DNA of 64,000 nucleotides from the IMG/VR virus record IMGVR_UViG_3300036823_000120, positions 1 through 64,000 of that record; one strand, given 5' to 3'. The notes below the pieces were generated by a model. That model did not search any database. It was given only the letters and a program-made list of their open reading frames with translations, and was not told where the DNA came from. Positions within the stretch are counted from its first letter, which is position 1; every line of letters starts with the position of its first letter. The stretch is from a virus. A program made the position numbers and the translations under genes. Positions 1 through 7,065 of the stretch are shown piece by piece.

Positions 1-84
1 GGTATCAGAATATTAGAGCATAGTTATTGTTAGACTAACAGATATGATTGTATAACTATTTGATTAGGTAGATGTAAAACTAAC

Positions 85-133
85 ATAGATCATAGTAGCA
101 TACATCATATAGATGTATGCTACTATGATCTAT
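85..133. repeat. Perfect 22-bp inverted repeat (hairpin)
   Basis: Arms 85-106 and 112-133 are exact reverse complements around the 5-nt loop ATATA. The surrounding 60-200 is AT-rich and repeats short words such as ATGATGTAT and TATGATG. No gene is visible in 1-430. It could be a cruciform or origin-type structure or a strong terminator; the function is not known. Confidence 0.75.
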
Positions 134-429
134 ATGATGTATGATACTATGATGTGTATAGATATGATGTATAATATTATGTGTTATAACAGTGCAACAT
201 GGCACATACTATCACTTGTCACTATAATCTATATATGTATGACTAACACTGATCACCTCTTAAGCGTAGTTGCCACCTTGCCAACGGTATGCAGCATTGG
301 TGCTGCAATCATGCTGATGATCGTTACAGCAAGGGCAACAGAGAACAGGACAGACAGAGTAGACTTGAACATGATTCACCTTGTGTTTGTGTTTCCTACT
401 ACACAAACATAGCATACTATCGAGGAGAT

Positions 430-462
430 GCAAGGAAAAAGAATTTATTTCTTTTTCCTTGC
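430..462. terminator. 14-bp stem-loop, probable bidirectional terminator
   Basis: A perfect 14-bp stem (430-443 with 449-462) has the loop TTTAT. The arms contain A and T runs, so either strand would have a U-rich stem. It sits 13 nt beyond the stop of the minus-strand gene ending at 475, so it most likely ends that transcript. Confidence 0.7.
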
Positions 463-474
463 TCGGCATGATAG

Positions 475-843
475 TTAGAAGGACCAGAGTACCAAGGTGC
501 GTGTATCAGTGTCGTCCATGACGTGTGCAGTTGGTGCAACGTTAGCACAGTACGATGCACGAGCCTCGTGCGTGCCCATAATATCATGAGTCACGATATC
601 CTTGTCGCCGTTGCTGTTCACAGGTCGCTTATAACTCTCCCATACATGGGTGACAAGAACGTACAGGACACCGCGTGATTGCCACTGTGCGACACGATCA
701 AACTCAGATCGCACCCACTCACCGTCACTGTCTCGGTAGACGTAGTACGTTCCAGTGTTATGCTTGATCATCGGGTTGATCTTAACAGCGGGTGTCTTCG
801 TGATAGCAATTGCGATATCATCAGCAGTCATCGAGCGAGGCAT
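475..843 (-). CDS. Hypothetical small protein, first of four self-promoted genes
   Basis: About 122 aa, no family recognised. The ATG at 843 (MPRSMTADDI) is chosen because AGGAG lies 6 nt upstream and a promoter at 879-906 excludes the longer upstream start. It is one of four short minus-strand genes (to 1784) that each carry their own promoter and a similar leader (AACAGTTAAGAAACACCAAA). The sequence is soluble and mixed charged with no membrane segment. Base composition is GC-richer than in the main block. Confidence 0.6.
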   Translation of the reverse strand: MPRSMTADDIAIAITKTPAVKINPMIKHNTGTYYVYRDSDGEWVRSEFDRVAQWQSRGVLYVLVTHVWESYKRPVNSNGDKDIVTHDIMGTHEARASYCANVAPTAHVMDDTDTRTLVLWSF

Positions 844-878
844 GTGCATCTCCTGTTTGGTGTTTCTTAACTGTTCTA

Positions 879-906
879 ATCTTAGGACAGGATCGGGTTT
901 TGTCAA
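879..906 (-). promoter_or_regulatory. Sigma70-type promoter P1 with CCCGATC spacer motif
   Basis: On the minus strand TTGACA is followed by 16 nt and TAAGAT. The spacer carries CCCGATC, shared with the promoters at 1480-1508, 1823-1851 and 1119-1147. It drives the gene ending at 475. Confidence 0.7.
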
Positions 907-926
907 CCCGATCCCAAAGTTTTGTT

Positions 927-1082
927 TTAAGCTCGGCGGATGCTTTTCATCGTCCAGAGCGGATGAGTTGCCACCATCTTCGCCTGAACGTCTCGGATGG
1001 CGAATTCTTCGTTCGGAGCATGAACGCCAAACGTGTCACGGAACCCAGACGGCGAGACAATTGTCACGATGTAGTAGTTCAC
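927..1082 (-). CDS. Hypothetical small protein
   Basis: 51 aa from a GTG at 1082 (VNYYIVTIVSP), chosen for AAGGAG 9 nt upstream; a longer in-frame start at 1112 would lie at the transcript 5' end. No family recognised. It has its own promoter at 1119-1147 and belongs to the four-gene group of 475-1784. Confidence 0.5.
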   Translation of the reverse strand: MNYYIVTIVSPSGFRDTFGVHAPNEEFAIRDVQAKMVATHPLWTMKSIRRA

Positions 1083-1118
1083 TTCTTCGTTCTCCTTGTT
1101 TGTTTCCTTCACTGACTA

Positions 1119-1147
1119 ACTCTAGAACAAGATCGGGAGGGAGTCAA
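1119..1147 (-). promoter_or_regulatory. Promoter P2 of the same family
   Basis: TTGACT, 17 nt, TAGAGT on the minus strand. The spacer holds CCCGATCTTG, matching the other three promoters. Confidence 0.6.
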
Positions 1148-1188
1148 GTAATTCCCTCCGGTTCTTATTGACTGAGTTCCGAAGTTTT

Positions 1189-1443
1189 CTAGCTCAGAAC
1201 AAGAAAGATTTCACAGAACTCGCCGAGAGGCCGGGCCTCCGCATGCGTTGCTTCATCCAACCCGTACCATTCCTTGTGAGCGGAGACATAATCCCACACA
1301 AGTTCATCGGCAACCTTATCGTCGTGCCTGTAGGTGATGATGGCAACACCGTGGAACTCATGATAAGTGATAGTGTCGCATGCCTTCACTTCCGCGAAAA
1401 GCTGGTTGAAGCGATCTTCGATAGCCTTGAACGTCGTACACAT
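1189..1443 (-). CDS. Hypothetical small protein
   Basis: 84 aa from ATG 1443 (MCTTFKAIEDRF), with GGGAG 7 nt upstream. The N-terminal half is amphipathic (FKAIEDRFNQLFAEVKA). No family recognised. The leader is almost identical to that of the gene at 475-843, so the two are likely co-regulated. Confidence 0.6.
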   Translation of the reverse strand: MCTTFKAIEDRFNQLFAEVKACDTITYHEFHGVAIITYRHDDKVADELVWDYVSAHKEWYGLDEATHAEARPLGEFCEIFLVLS

Positions 1444-1479
1444 CTGTCATCTCCCGTTTGGTGTTTCTTAACTGTTCTA

Positions 1480-1508
1480 AGTCTAGCTCAAGATCGGACT
1501 GTTGTCAA
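1480..1508 (-). promoter_or_regulatory. Promoter P3 of the same family
   Basis: TTGACA, 17 nt, TAGACT on the minus strand with CCGATCTTGAGC in the spacer. The leader that follows matches that of P1. Confidence 0.7.
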
Positions 1509-1526
1509 CCCGATCCCGAAGATTTT

Positions 1527-1784
1527 TTACTTGATGCTAAGGCTGAATTCTGGGCCTTCCGTATCACCGTCGTTGAGAATGAACTGCACTTGAAACATAC
1601 AAGTGTCAAGTAAAGCCAGACAGAACTTCTGTCCAACCTTAAAGTTGCCAACATCGCACAACAACGTAACATTAGTGTATCGCGTGATGGTAGAGTCAAC
1701 TGCCTCGATACTCGTGAATGAGAACCAGCCATTGTTCAAAGTCTCGACGTTACACTCGGCAGCATTCAACGTGTACTTGCTCAC
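1527..1784 (-). CDS. Hypothetical small protein
   Basis: 85 aa from a GTG at 1784 (GTGAGCAAGTAC) with AGGAG upstream. No family recognised; rich in beta-prone residues (TITRYTNVTLLCDVGNF). Last of the four self-promoted genes. Confidence 0.6.
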   Translation of the reverse strand: MSKYTLNAAECNVETLNNGWFSFTSIEAVDSTITRYTNVTLLCDVGNFKVGQKFCLALLDTCMFQVQFILNDGDTEGPEFSLSIK

Positions 1785-1822
1785 TATCTTCTCCTATTCG
1801 CGTCGTGTTCTTCACTGCACTA

Positions 1823-1851
1823 ACCTTAGCTCGTGATCGGGTTCTTGTCAA
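1823..1851 (-). promoter_or_regulatory. Promoter P4 of the same family
   Basis: TTGACA, 17 nt, TAAGGT on the minus strand, with ACCCGATCACGAGC in the spacer. Confidence 0.7.
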
Positions 1852-1887
1852 GGTAACCGGGCGGTTTTTCTGGAAAAGCTTTTCGGT

Positions 1888-1919
1888 AGCTGTTTCATGC
1901 GGAGCATGAAACAGCTTTT
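1888..1919 (+). terminator. Rho-independent terminator
   Basis: A 13-bp perfect stem (1888-1900 with 1904-1916), loop GGA, followed by TTT on the plus strand. It separates the minus-strand promoter P4 from the non-coding region to the right. Confidence 0.65.
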
Positions 1920-2061
1920 AAGGCCGCTAGGCGTTCGCTGGTCGCGTTTTCGGCTTTTGCGTGTACGGCCCCGATCACATTAAAGAGGATAAGCCAACCA
2001 ACGAAGGGCTAGGACGGTCAGACGGGTTTTCACCGCCCGATCACCTAGCTTTTCTACGACC

Positions 2062-2107
2062 TGCCGTTCTCGCCTTACTTCCCGTTTCCCGCAAGGCGAG
2101 AACGGCA
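2062..2107. repeat. 15-bp inverted repeat
   Basis: TGCCGTTCTCGCCTT at 2062-2076 is perfectly complemented at 2093-2107 around a 16-nt loop. GC-rich stem without a T run. Confidence 0.7.
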
Positions 2108-2173
2108 ACCACTGTCTAGATTCCCGACACTTTCGAGCGGGCGGCTGACTTTCTGTCAGCCTTCAACCCGCCC

Positions 2174-2217
2174 CTGCCAGTTTGGCAGCCCACCACACCC
2201 ACCTGCCAAACTGGCAG
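2174..2217. repeat. 15-bp inverted repeat made of CTGCCAGTTTGGCAG
   Basis: 2174-2188 and 2203-2217 are perfect reverse complements. Each arm is itself nearly palindromic (CTGCCA...TGGCAG), so either single arms or the pair could fold. It may be an operator or an RNA structure. Confidence 0.65.
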
Positions 2218-2522
2218 CCCAACATGCGACACGGGGAGCGGAAACCGTCCGGCCGGCGGTTCCCGCTGCAACCCTTCCTTGTCTGAAAGAAACGTAGCAC
2301 AAACTCCGACGGATGCAACAAACTTTCTGCGGATTCCTGCCCACGATCGCGGGGTCATAGGATAGCAGCGGTTAAGATTCTGTCTGGCCCCAGTGGGGTG
2401 TCAAAGACTCGCTTAACCTCCACAAACATTGCACACGATGCGGCCATGTGCAACTAGAATCTAAAAGAAAACTTGCTTTTGCTCCCGCGTGAAATTTAGT
2501 TGCGATGTCAGCAACCGCTGCC

Positions 2523-2762
2523 GACACCATGATCCTAGCTCCAGTTGTGAGGGAACGCAACTCGGATCGGCCAGATTTTCCAGAATCGATTTTAGCGGCC
2601 CTAGCGTGCGTCTGGCGAGCCGATCGGCTCGCGGATGGATTCTGACTCGCCCGAACCACGTTCGGCTCGCACACGCGATGCTAGGGCGTTAGAATCGAAT
2701 TTAGAGAAAACTCGCCAATTCGAGTTGCGTTTCCTCGCAACTGGAGCTAGGATCATGGTGTC
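2523..2762. repeat. Long imperfect inverted repeat, arms about 110 bp
   Basis: The left arm starting GACACCATGATCCTAGCTCC at 2523 is mirrored by the right arm ending at 2762. Similarity continues through AACGCAACTCG, the ATCGATT/AATCGAA blocks and GCTCGC to a centre near 2640-2655. Open frames on both strands here mirror each other and are artefacts. Weaker similarity may extend outward to about 2480 and 2825. Confidence 0.7.
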
Positions 2763-2865
2763 AGTGAGACGCAACCCACTGACTCGCCGCAAGGCGAAAC
2801 TTTCACGCCAAAGCATAATTTAGAAAGGGCATGAAAACTAAGGCCAGAAAAAGTTTCTCGATTAC

Positions 2866-2893
2866 TTGACACGGGCCAGATCGGTAGTAGAAT
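2866..2893 (+). promoter_or_regulatory. Plus-strand promoter
   Basis: TTGACA, 16 nt, TAGAAT. It is followed by a small hairpin (ATGAACCA...TGGTTCAT) near 2902-2928 and no start codon with a ribosome site, which suggests a structured RNA or leader. Confidence 0.6.
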
Positions 2894-2974
2894 ACATAGG
2901 TAATGAACCAAAAATAATTCTGGTTCATGTCCTATGGGCCAGTCAAGGGAATCTGGAAAACTTTCCGGGATTAG

Positions 2975-3003
2975 TTGACAGGCCATCGAAAGTGTGCTAA
3001 GGT
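2975..3003 (+). promoter_or_regulatory. Plus-strand promoter
   Basis: TTGACA, 17 nt, TAAGGT, identical in -10 to P4 on the other strand. It is followed by CTGATCTTTGAAAACTTAC, a phrase partly repeated after the third promoter. Confidence 0.6.
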
Positions 3004-3195
3004 TAAATAGTGAAGGTAATGCAAACAGAACTCGCCTAGCGGGTACTCTGTCTGATCTTTGAAAACTTACTTTACTGTCGGACCAACGGTTCGGAATTAT
3101 GCACATGGTCTGTCGATCATGTGATAAGCAACCGGATTCTTGGAACGTGCGGCCAACGTCTTACAAACGTAACCGGACAAAACTAGAATTCGCTG

Positions 3196-3223
3196 TTGAC
3201 AAGTTCCAAGCACGAGCTACAGT
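3196..3223 (+). promoter_or_regulatory. Plus-strand promoter
   Basis: TTGACA, 16 nt, TACAGT, followed by CTGATCTTTGACAATTTGG. It is the closest promoter upstream of the ParB-like gene at 3737 and could drive it through a 510-nt leader. Confidence 0.55.
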
Positions 3224-3453
3224 AAAGTAGGCAAAGAACGGGAAACTGATCTTTGACAATTTGGTAACGCTATGTGATGGATACCATCATTGTCGTGAGA
3301 CAAAGATGAATTCCTGCATAGGTCAGTGAGACAAACATCCCACACTAGAGTCTCTCTTTAGTGGCCGGACGTTCCAAGTACCCCGAAAAAGGGTAGGCTA
3401 GGTCTAAAATAGGGTATAAGCCTAAACAGCCCAAAACCGTCACTTTTAAACCG

Positions 3454-3478
3454 AAAAGTGCTTTTTAAAAGCACTTTT
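3454..3478. terminator. Stem-loop with A/T-rich arms
   Basis: AAAAGTGCTTTT is complemented by AAAAGCACTTTT around one base, followed by TTA. It would act as a terminator or attenuator in the leader of the gene at 3737. Confidence 0.5.
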
Positions 3479-3540
3479 TAAAAAGCCTAAAATTTTCAAA
3501 CGCTCGAAAATGGCTGTTTTTGACCTAAAATCGGTAAAAT

Positions 3541-3700
3541 GGTCATGTTTAAGGGCCAAAATAGCCCATAAGCAAACTAAAAGGCCGATAAATGGTCGAA
3601 TCAAGGGCCATAAGCAAATTAGAAGGCAAGCTGGTAAATGGCCTAATTCAAGGGCCATAAGCAAGTTAGAAGTCTGATAAGCAAATCCCAACTTCGGTGA
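3541..3700. repeat. Three degenerate direct repeats of about 55-65 bp
   Basis: The phrase AAGGGCCA(AAAT)A(GCC)CATAAGCAAA/GTTAGAAG recurs at about 3550, 3604 and 3652 with drift. They lie directly upstream of a ParB-like gene, where binding sites for its product could be expected; that link is inference. Confidence 0.5.
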
Positions 3701-3736
3701 TAAGCTTATCTCACAACCAACACAAGGAACGCTCCA

Positions 3737-5047
3737 ATGGCCGCTAAGAAGAACATCAACGTAAGCGTCCCGACAGAAGCTCTTTTGAGCGTCAACCAAC
3801 TTACGGTTGACCCGTCGCTCAATGTGCGTATGCGGAAGGGATCGGAAGTCTATGGTGTGAAAATCCAAAACGATGGTTACGATCTCGATACAATGATCGC
3901 ACAAGTGTTAGAACGTGGCAAGATTCTGGAAGCCATTCACGTTTCTCTCCGAAAGGATGGAACGTATGTGGTTCTCCGGGGCAACCGTCGAACTTTGGCC
4001 GGGCAATCGCTTCTCTCGAATCCAGATTTAGCCGATGATATCCGCAAGGAACTGAACGCTACTCGCGTTCTGGTCTTCAAGGAACTCACGGCTGAAGAAG
4101 AACGCGAAAAGATCATGGATCAAAATTCCAAGAGCTTTTCACGAAGCGAAATGATTCGCTACGCTTGGTCGCTTCGCCAGCAAGGGCAAAGCTTCGAGCG
4201 TATCGCCGTGGATAACTTCGAGATGTGGGGGCAATTTGGGCGAAATGCCCGAACGCTCGCAAAACTCGCGGATATCCGTGCGATTCCGGCCGGAGACATC
4301 GACACGCGACGCAAAGCCATCAAGACTTGGCTTCGCGGAACAGTTGACGAGTACGTGATTCCGGCTTTTGATCTTGGGCCAGTCGTTCAGAAGGCATGCA
4401 TGCTGTCCGAAATGGAATTGGACGGTCTTCTGAAAGGTACGGATGATAAGCCGTACTTCTACACGACCCGTGATCCGCAATCACGTCTGAAAAAGCTGGG
4501 ACAAGCACGAGAGAAGGATGGTTCCAAGTGGACTCATCAGTTGGGCGGCGAGAACTTCAATGCCCAAATCGAGGAATATCACAAGACTGATTTTCCGACC
4601 GCAGGTGCGGCTACTCCGGCTGTTGAAACGCCTAAGAAGCGTCCCAGCGTAGCAGAACTCAAAGTTCACATGGGTACTGCCCAATCGTCTCCGGCACGAA
4701 TGGCCTACAGTATTGCAATCGGTAGTACGGAACCTGAGTTCATCAGTCGGGATCAATCTGTCTCTCTCCTCGAAGCAAAGGAAACGCTTTTCCTTCAATT
4801 CGCTGAGACGCTCAAGCCTGATGCGAGCGTGAATCTGAGAGATATTCTGACTCAGATTTTCTTGAGGGACAACATCCTCGACTTCAAGCAAATGCTTGAA
4901 AAGCATTCAAATGCCGCTCCAATTGAGACGGCGCCAAACAACGAAGCCCCGAAAGGGGCTGATTCAGAAGTGGAAACCGATTCGGATACCACGGAAACGG
5001 GAATTCCCGAAGAGGAAAATGGTACGTTTCCGCTAGTCAGTAAGTGA
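3737..5047 (+). CDS. ParB-like nuclease-fold protein
   Basis: 436 aa. Residues about 60-130 show the ParB/Srx N-terminal pattern (GKILEAIHVSLRKDG, YVVLRGNRRTLAG), where GNRR fits the nucleotide-binding loop. A helical region follows (SRSEMIRYAWSLRQQGQSFE) like a ParB helix-turn-helix. The C-terminus is acidic and low-complexity (about residues 400-436). Such proteins load on DNA or regulate transcription in phages and plasmids. It starts at ATG 3737 after AAGGA. Codon use is GC-richer than the main block, and it heads the plus-strand group ending at 6326. No ParA partner is visible. Confidence 0.75.
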   Translation: MAAKKNINVSVPTEALLSVNQLTVDPSLNVRMRKGSEVYGVKIQNDGYDLDTMIAQVLERGKILEAIHVSLRKDGTYVVLRGNRRTLAGQSLLSNPDLADDIRKELNATRVLVFKELTAEEEREKIMDQNSKSFSRSEMIRYAWSLRQQGQSFERIAVDNFEMWGQFGRNARTLAKLADIRAIPAGDIDTRRKAIKTWLRGTVDEYVIPAFDLGPVVQKACMLSEMELDGLLKGTDDKPYFYTTRDPQSRLKKLGQAREKDGSKWTHQLGGENFNAQIEEYHKTDFPTAGAATPAVETPKKRPSVAELKVHMGTAQSSPARMAYSIAIGSTEPEFISRDQSVSLLEAKETLFLQFAETLKPDASVNLRDILTQIFLRDNILDFKQMLEKHSNAAPIETAPNNEAPKGADSEVETDSDTTETGIPEEENGTFPLVSK

Positions 5048-5154
5048 TAATTAGGAATCGTTGCGGCCACTAAAAAGATACTCTAGTGGTAATGGTGATG
5101 TGTCTACAATTCAAATGCTCCTTACTCTATCCCGTACCAAACAAGGGAGAAAGT

Positions 5155-5355
5155 ATGACTCAAAAACTTAAGTTTCAACTCATCAATGATGCTCGCACAA
5201 ACGACATCAAATTGATTGTTGAAGTTCACACAATCGAAGATGATCCCAATTGTTTGGATGTGACTATCACATCTGATCGTGGTTCAATCGTCGATGCGTG
5301 TCGCGTGCTACACTCTGAGCTTTTCACTTGGATTGAAGCCAGGAAGGACTGGTAA
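5155..5355 (+). CDS. Hypothetical small protein
   Basis: 66 aa from ATG 5155, with AAGGGAG upstream; longer upstream starts have no ribosome site. Mixed alpha/beta, acidic. It is separated by 3 nt from the next gene. Function unknown. Confidence 0.6.
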   Translation: MTQKLKFQLINDARTNDIKLIVEVHTIEDDPNCLDVTITSDRGSIVDACRVLHSELFTWIEARKDW

Positions 5356-5358
5356 ATA

Positions 5359-5667
5359 ATGAGTGAGAATCGAATCTTGTCTCTTGTGTATGACATCTTC
5401 GCTAGTATCGAGGATGAAGCACAATTGACAATCTTCTACAATCACGTTGCTGAGTTCAAGGGAAAGCTTGACAACATGAACGTGTTAGAATGCGGCTTCC
5501 GTCAAGATGAAATCGCATTGGTCTCTCTGGTAATTTTATCAGGTATCATTATACCTGATGGCAAAATCAAAATGATTAAAGCCCGTAGAGAACGGACAGG
5601 CGAATCATTGACCGCAGTTGTGCCGGAAGCTAGGAAGCTTTTCGCACAACGCAATTGGCAATGGTAG
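5359..5667 (+). CDS. Hypothetical protein
   Basis: 102 aa, helical and soluble. It follows the previous gene by 3 nt, so the two are cotranscribed. Both lie between 28-bp inverted repeats. No family recognised. Confidence 0.6.
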   Translation: MSENRILSLVYDIFASIEDEAQLTIFYNHVAEFKGKLDNMNVLECGFRQDEIALVSLVILSGIIIPDGKIKMIKARRERTGESLTAVVPEARKLFAQRNWQW

Positions 5668-5733
5668 TGGTCTCAAACCGGGATAGAGTAAGCAGCATTT
5701 GAATTGAGCAAGAAACAAACCCAATGGTGAAAC

Positions 5734-5937
5734 ATGAACAAGTTTCATGCCAAACTGTTTGACAGTAATGGAAAGCTACAAATTAGCTTTCAAACTAGTA
5801 ATCTGTCAAACATGCTCTCAATCATTCAAATGGAATTGAATGATTGGAAGAATCCGCTAAATGTCACACGCATCGATGTATATGAGTACAGTACATTCAT
5901 ATACAGAAAGAACATTGGAGTTACAAATGCACTATGA
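5734..5937 (+). CDS. Hypothetical small protein
   Basis: 67 aa (MNKFHAKLFDSNGKLQISF). No family recognised. It overlaps the start of the next gene by 11 nt, which suggests coupled translation. Confidence 0.5.
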   Translation: MNKFHAKLFDSNGKLQISFQTSNLSNMLSIIQMELNDWKNPLNVTRIDVYEYSTFIYRKNIGVTNAL

Positions 5938-6160
5938 AATTTGGCGTGACACGAACTACAAAGCCATGACATGCGGCGAGTTCCATTCTGCCCTAAAATG
6001 GCTTATTACACATGCCAAAGACTATGATCCAAAAGTATTGACTTGGATAGACACTATGGCAGGATGCGTAATCACGCTTCAAGTGAAGACACCAAAAACT
6101 ACCACCTTCTACCGCATCATTAGATGCGAAGAAAGTGGGAACGTTACAAATGCAACGTGA
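5927..6160 (+). CDS. Hypothetical small protein
   Basis: 77 aa from ATG 5927 (MHYEIWRDTNYKAM), with GGAG upstream. The C-terminal half is beta-prone (CVITLQVKTPKTTTFYRIIR). No family recognised; overlaps both neighbours. Confidence 0.55.
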   Translation: MHYEIWRDTNYKAMTCGEFHSALKWLITHAKDYDPKVLTWIDTMAGCVITLQVKTPKTTTFYRIIRCEESGNVTNAT

Positions 6161-6326
6161 TATTGGAACAAATCTCATTTTCTGTGCAGTATATTGTATA
6201 GTCATATTTATGATATGGCTATTCAAATGTAGTACATTGAAATGGATCATGTTACTAGCGATAGCTCTTTGTAGCTATAAGCTCACTACAATGCTTTTAA
6301 AGAAACCCGCCATTTCTGGCGGGTAG
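6150..6326 (+). CDS. Small membrane protein
   Basis: 58 aa from ATG 6150 (MQRDIGTNLIFC). One or two hydrophobic segments (LIFCAVYCIVIFMIWLF and IMLLAIALCSY) suggest an inner-membrane peptide. Its last codons lie inside the terminator stem. Function unknown; a holin-type role is possible but unsupported. Confidence 0.5.
   Translation: MQRDIGTNLIFCAVYCIVIFMIWLFKCSTLKWIMLLAIALCSYKLTTMLLKKPAISGG
6305..6324 (+). terminator. Terminator at the end of the plus-strand group
   Basis: ACCCGCC, loop ATTTCT, GGCGGGT, then AGTTTC. It overlaps the stop codon of the gene ending at 6326. Confidence 0.6.
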
Positions 6327-6397
6327 TTTCATTACAAATCAATATTTGTCTCAAAACCCGTGGCACATGTCGCGGGTATCTTTGCTTATGAAGTAAT

Positions 6398-6550
6398 GCA
6401 AGTGACATGTACCGCGTAACAAGTGACACATAGTAAAAGCAAATAACAAGTGACACGTACCGTGTAACAAATGCAAGTGACACGCACCATGTAACAAATG
6501 CAAGTGACACGTACCATGTAACAAATAGTAAAAGCAAATAACAAGTGTCA
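6398..6550. repeat. 27-bp tandem repeats, about five copies
   Basis: The unit GTGACACGYACCRTGTAAC plus AAATGCAA recurs five times with small changes; two copies carry an AGTAAAAGCAAATAACAA spacer. Each unit contains the dyad ACACG-TAC-CGTGT or a variant. Open frames across it are repeat artefacts. Iteron-like, in the region where plus- and minus-strand genes converge. Confidence 0.75.
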
Positions 6551-6599
6551 AAAATCATGTCTCACAACAATTCAATATTAAAATGGTCTATGTAACAAC

Positions 6600-6989
6600 T
6601 AATAGACAATGAAAATCATCTCTTGTTTCAAACACGTTTCAAGGGTAGTAAGCTTTGCAAAAGCTTTGCCTTAAATCGTCAAACCTATAACAAACACAAA
6701 AGTTGTACAACATTATTAACTATTACTAGACTCTATACTACTGTATGACGACTTACAACTTTATTTCTAGTTCATCATATAGTAGTAGTCTAATTGGCAA
6801 CATAAACAACACTTCTAATGGAAGTCAGAATTCCTAGAATCGTCCCAGTGAGCCGATCGCCCAAAAGTGGGTCAGTACACATCTAACCAGAGATTTGCCC
6901 GCCTGAGCGATGCCAGGCCCCTTAAACGGCTCATTAGCCCTTCGCTCGCCAAACGACCCGAACCCCTGGACGTGGCGTTCGCTCAAAAG
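6600..6989. other. Non-coding stretch with a GC-rich island
   Basis: No gene seen. 6690-6712 repeats the AAAAGTTGTACAACATT phrase of the hairpin at 6990-7064. 6840-6985 is GC-rich (GAGCCGATCGCCC, CGCTCGCCAAACGACCC) and resembles the GC-rich cores at 2600-2660 and 56240-56370. Confidence 0.5.
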
Positions 6990-7064
6990 AACAAATGTTG
7001 TACAACTTTTGAGTTGCTTTTGTCAAAATAACAAAAGCAACTCAAAAGTTGTACAACATTTGTT
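6990..7064. terminator. 34-bp perfect hairpin, probable bidirectional terminator
   Basis: Arms 6990-7023 and 7031-7064 are exact complements with a 7-nt loop. Both arms contain the palindrome GTTGTACAAC. It ends 2 nt before the stop of dut, so minus-strand transcripts meet it first. The stem is much longer than a normal terminator. Confidence 0.7.
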
Positions 7065-7065
7065 T

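Larger units (their letters stand above)
1920..3736. other. 1.8-kb region without convincing genes
   Basis: Open frames here look like chance or mirror images of inverted repeats. The stretch holds several hairpins, one 240-bp inverted repeat, three plus-strand promoters and direct repeats, listed separately. GC content is clearly higher from 1900 to 2800 than in the rest of the window. It may encode small RNAs or be an origin or control region. Confidence 0.6.
5107..5706. repeat. Inverted 28-bp repeats flanking a two-gene cassette
   Basis: 5107-5134 and 5679-5706 are reverse complements over 28 nt with one mismatch (CAATTCAAATGCT then CTTACTCTATCCCG). They enclose exactly the two small genes at 5155-5355 and 5359-5667. 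Confidence 0.75.

Noticed and set aside
113-471. Several short open frames in the first 470 bp
   Set aside because: They lie in low-complexity repeats and hairpins, have Met/Ile-rich or mirrored composition and no ribosome sites.
2116-3106. Open frames on both strands across 2.1-3.1 kb
   Set aside because: They mirror each other over the inverted repeats (TTGARIMVS occurs on both sides), as expected from palindromic DNA, and have no ribosome sites.
3446-4906. Minus-strand frames opposite the ParB-like gene
   Set aside because: Shadow frames; the plus-strand gene has clear ParB motifs and codon structure.
6286-6558. Minus-strand frame with repeated CHLHLLHGT-type words
   Set aside because: It only translates the 27-bp tandem repeat.
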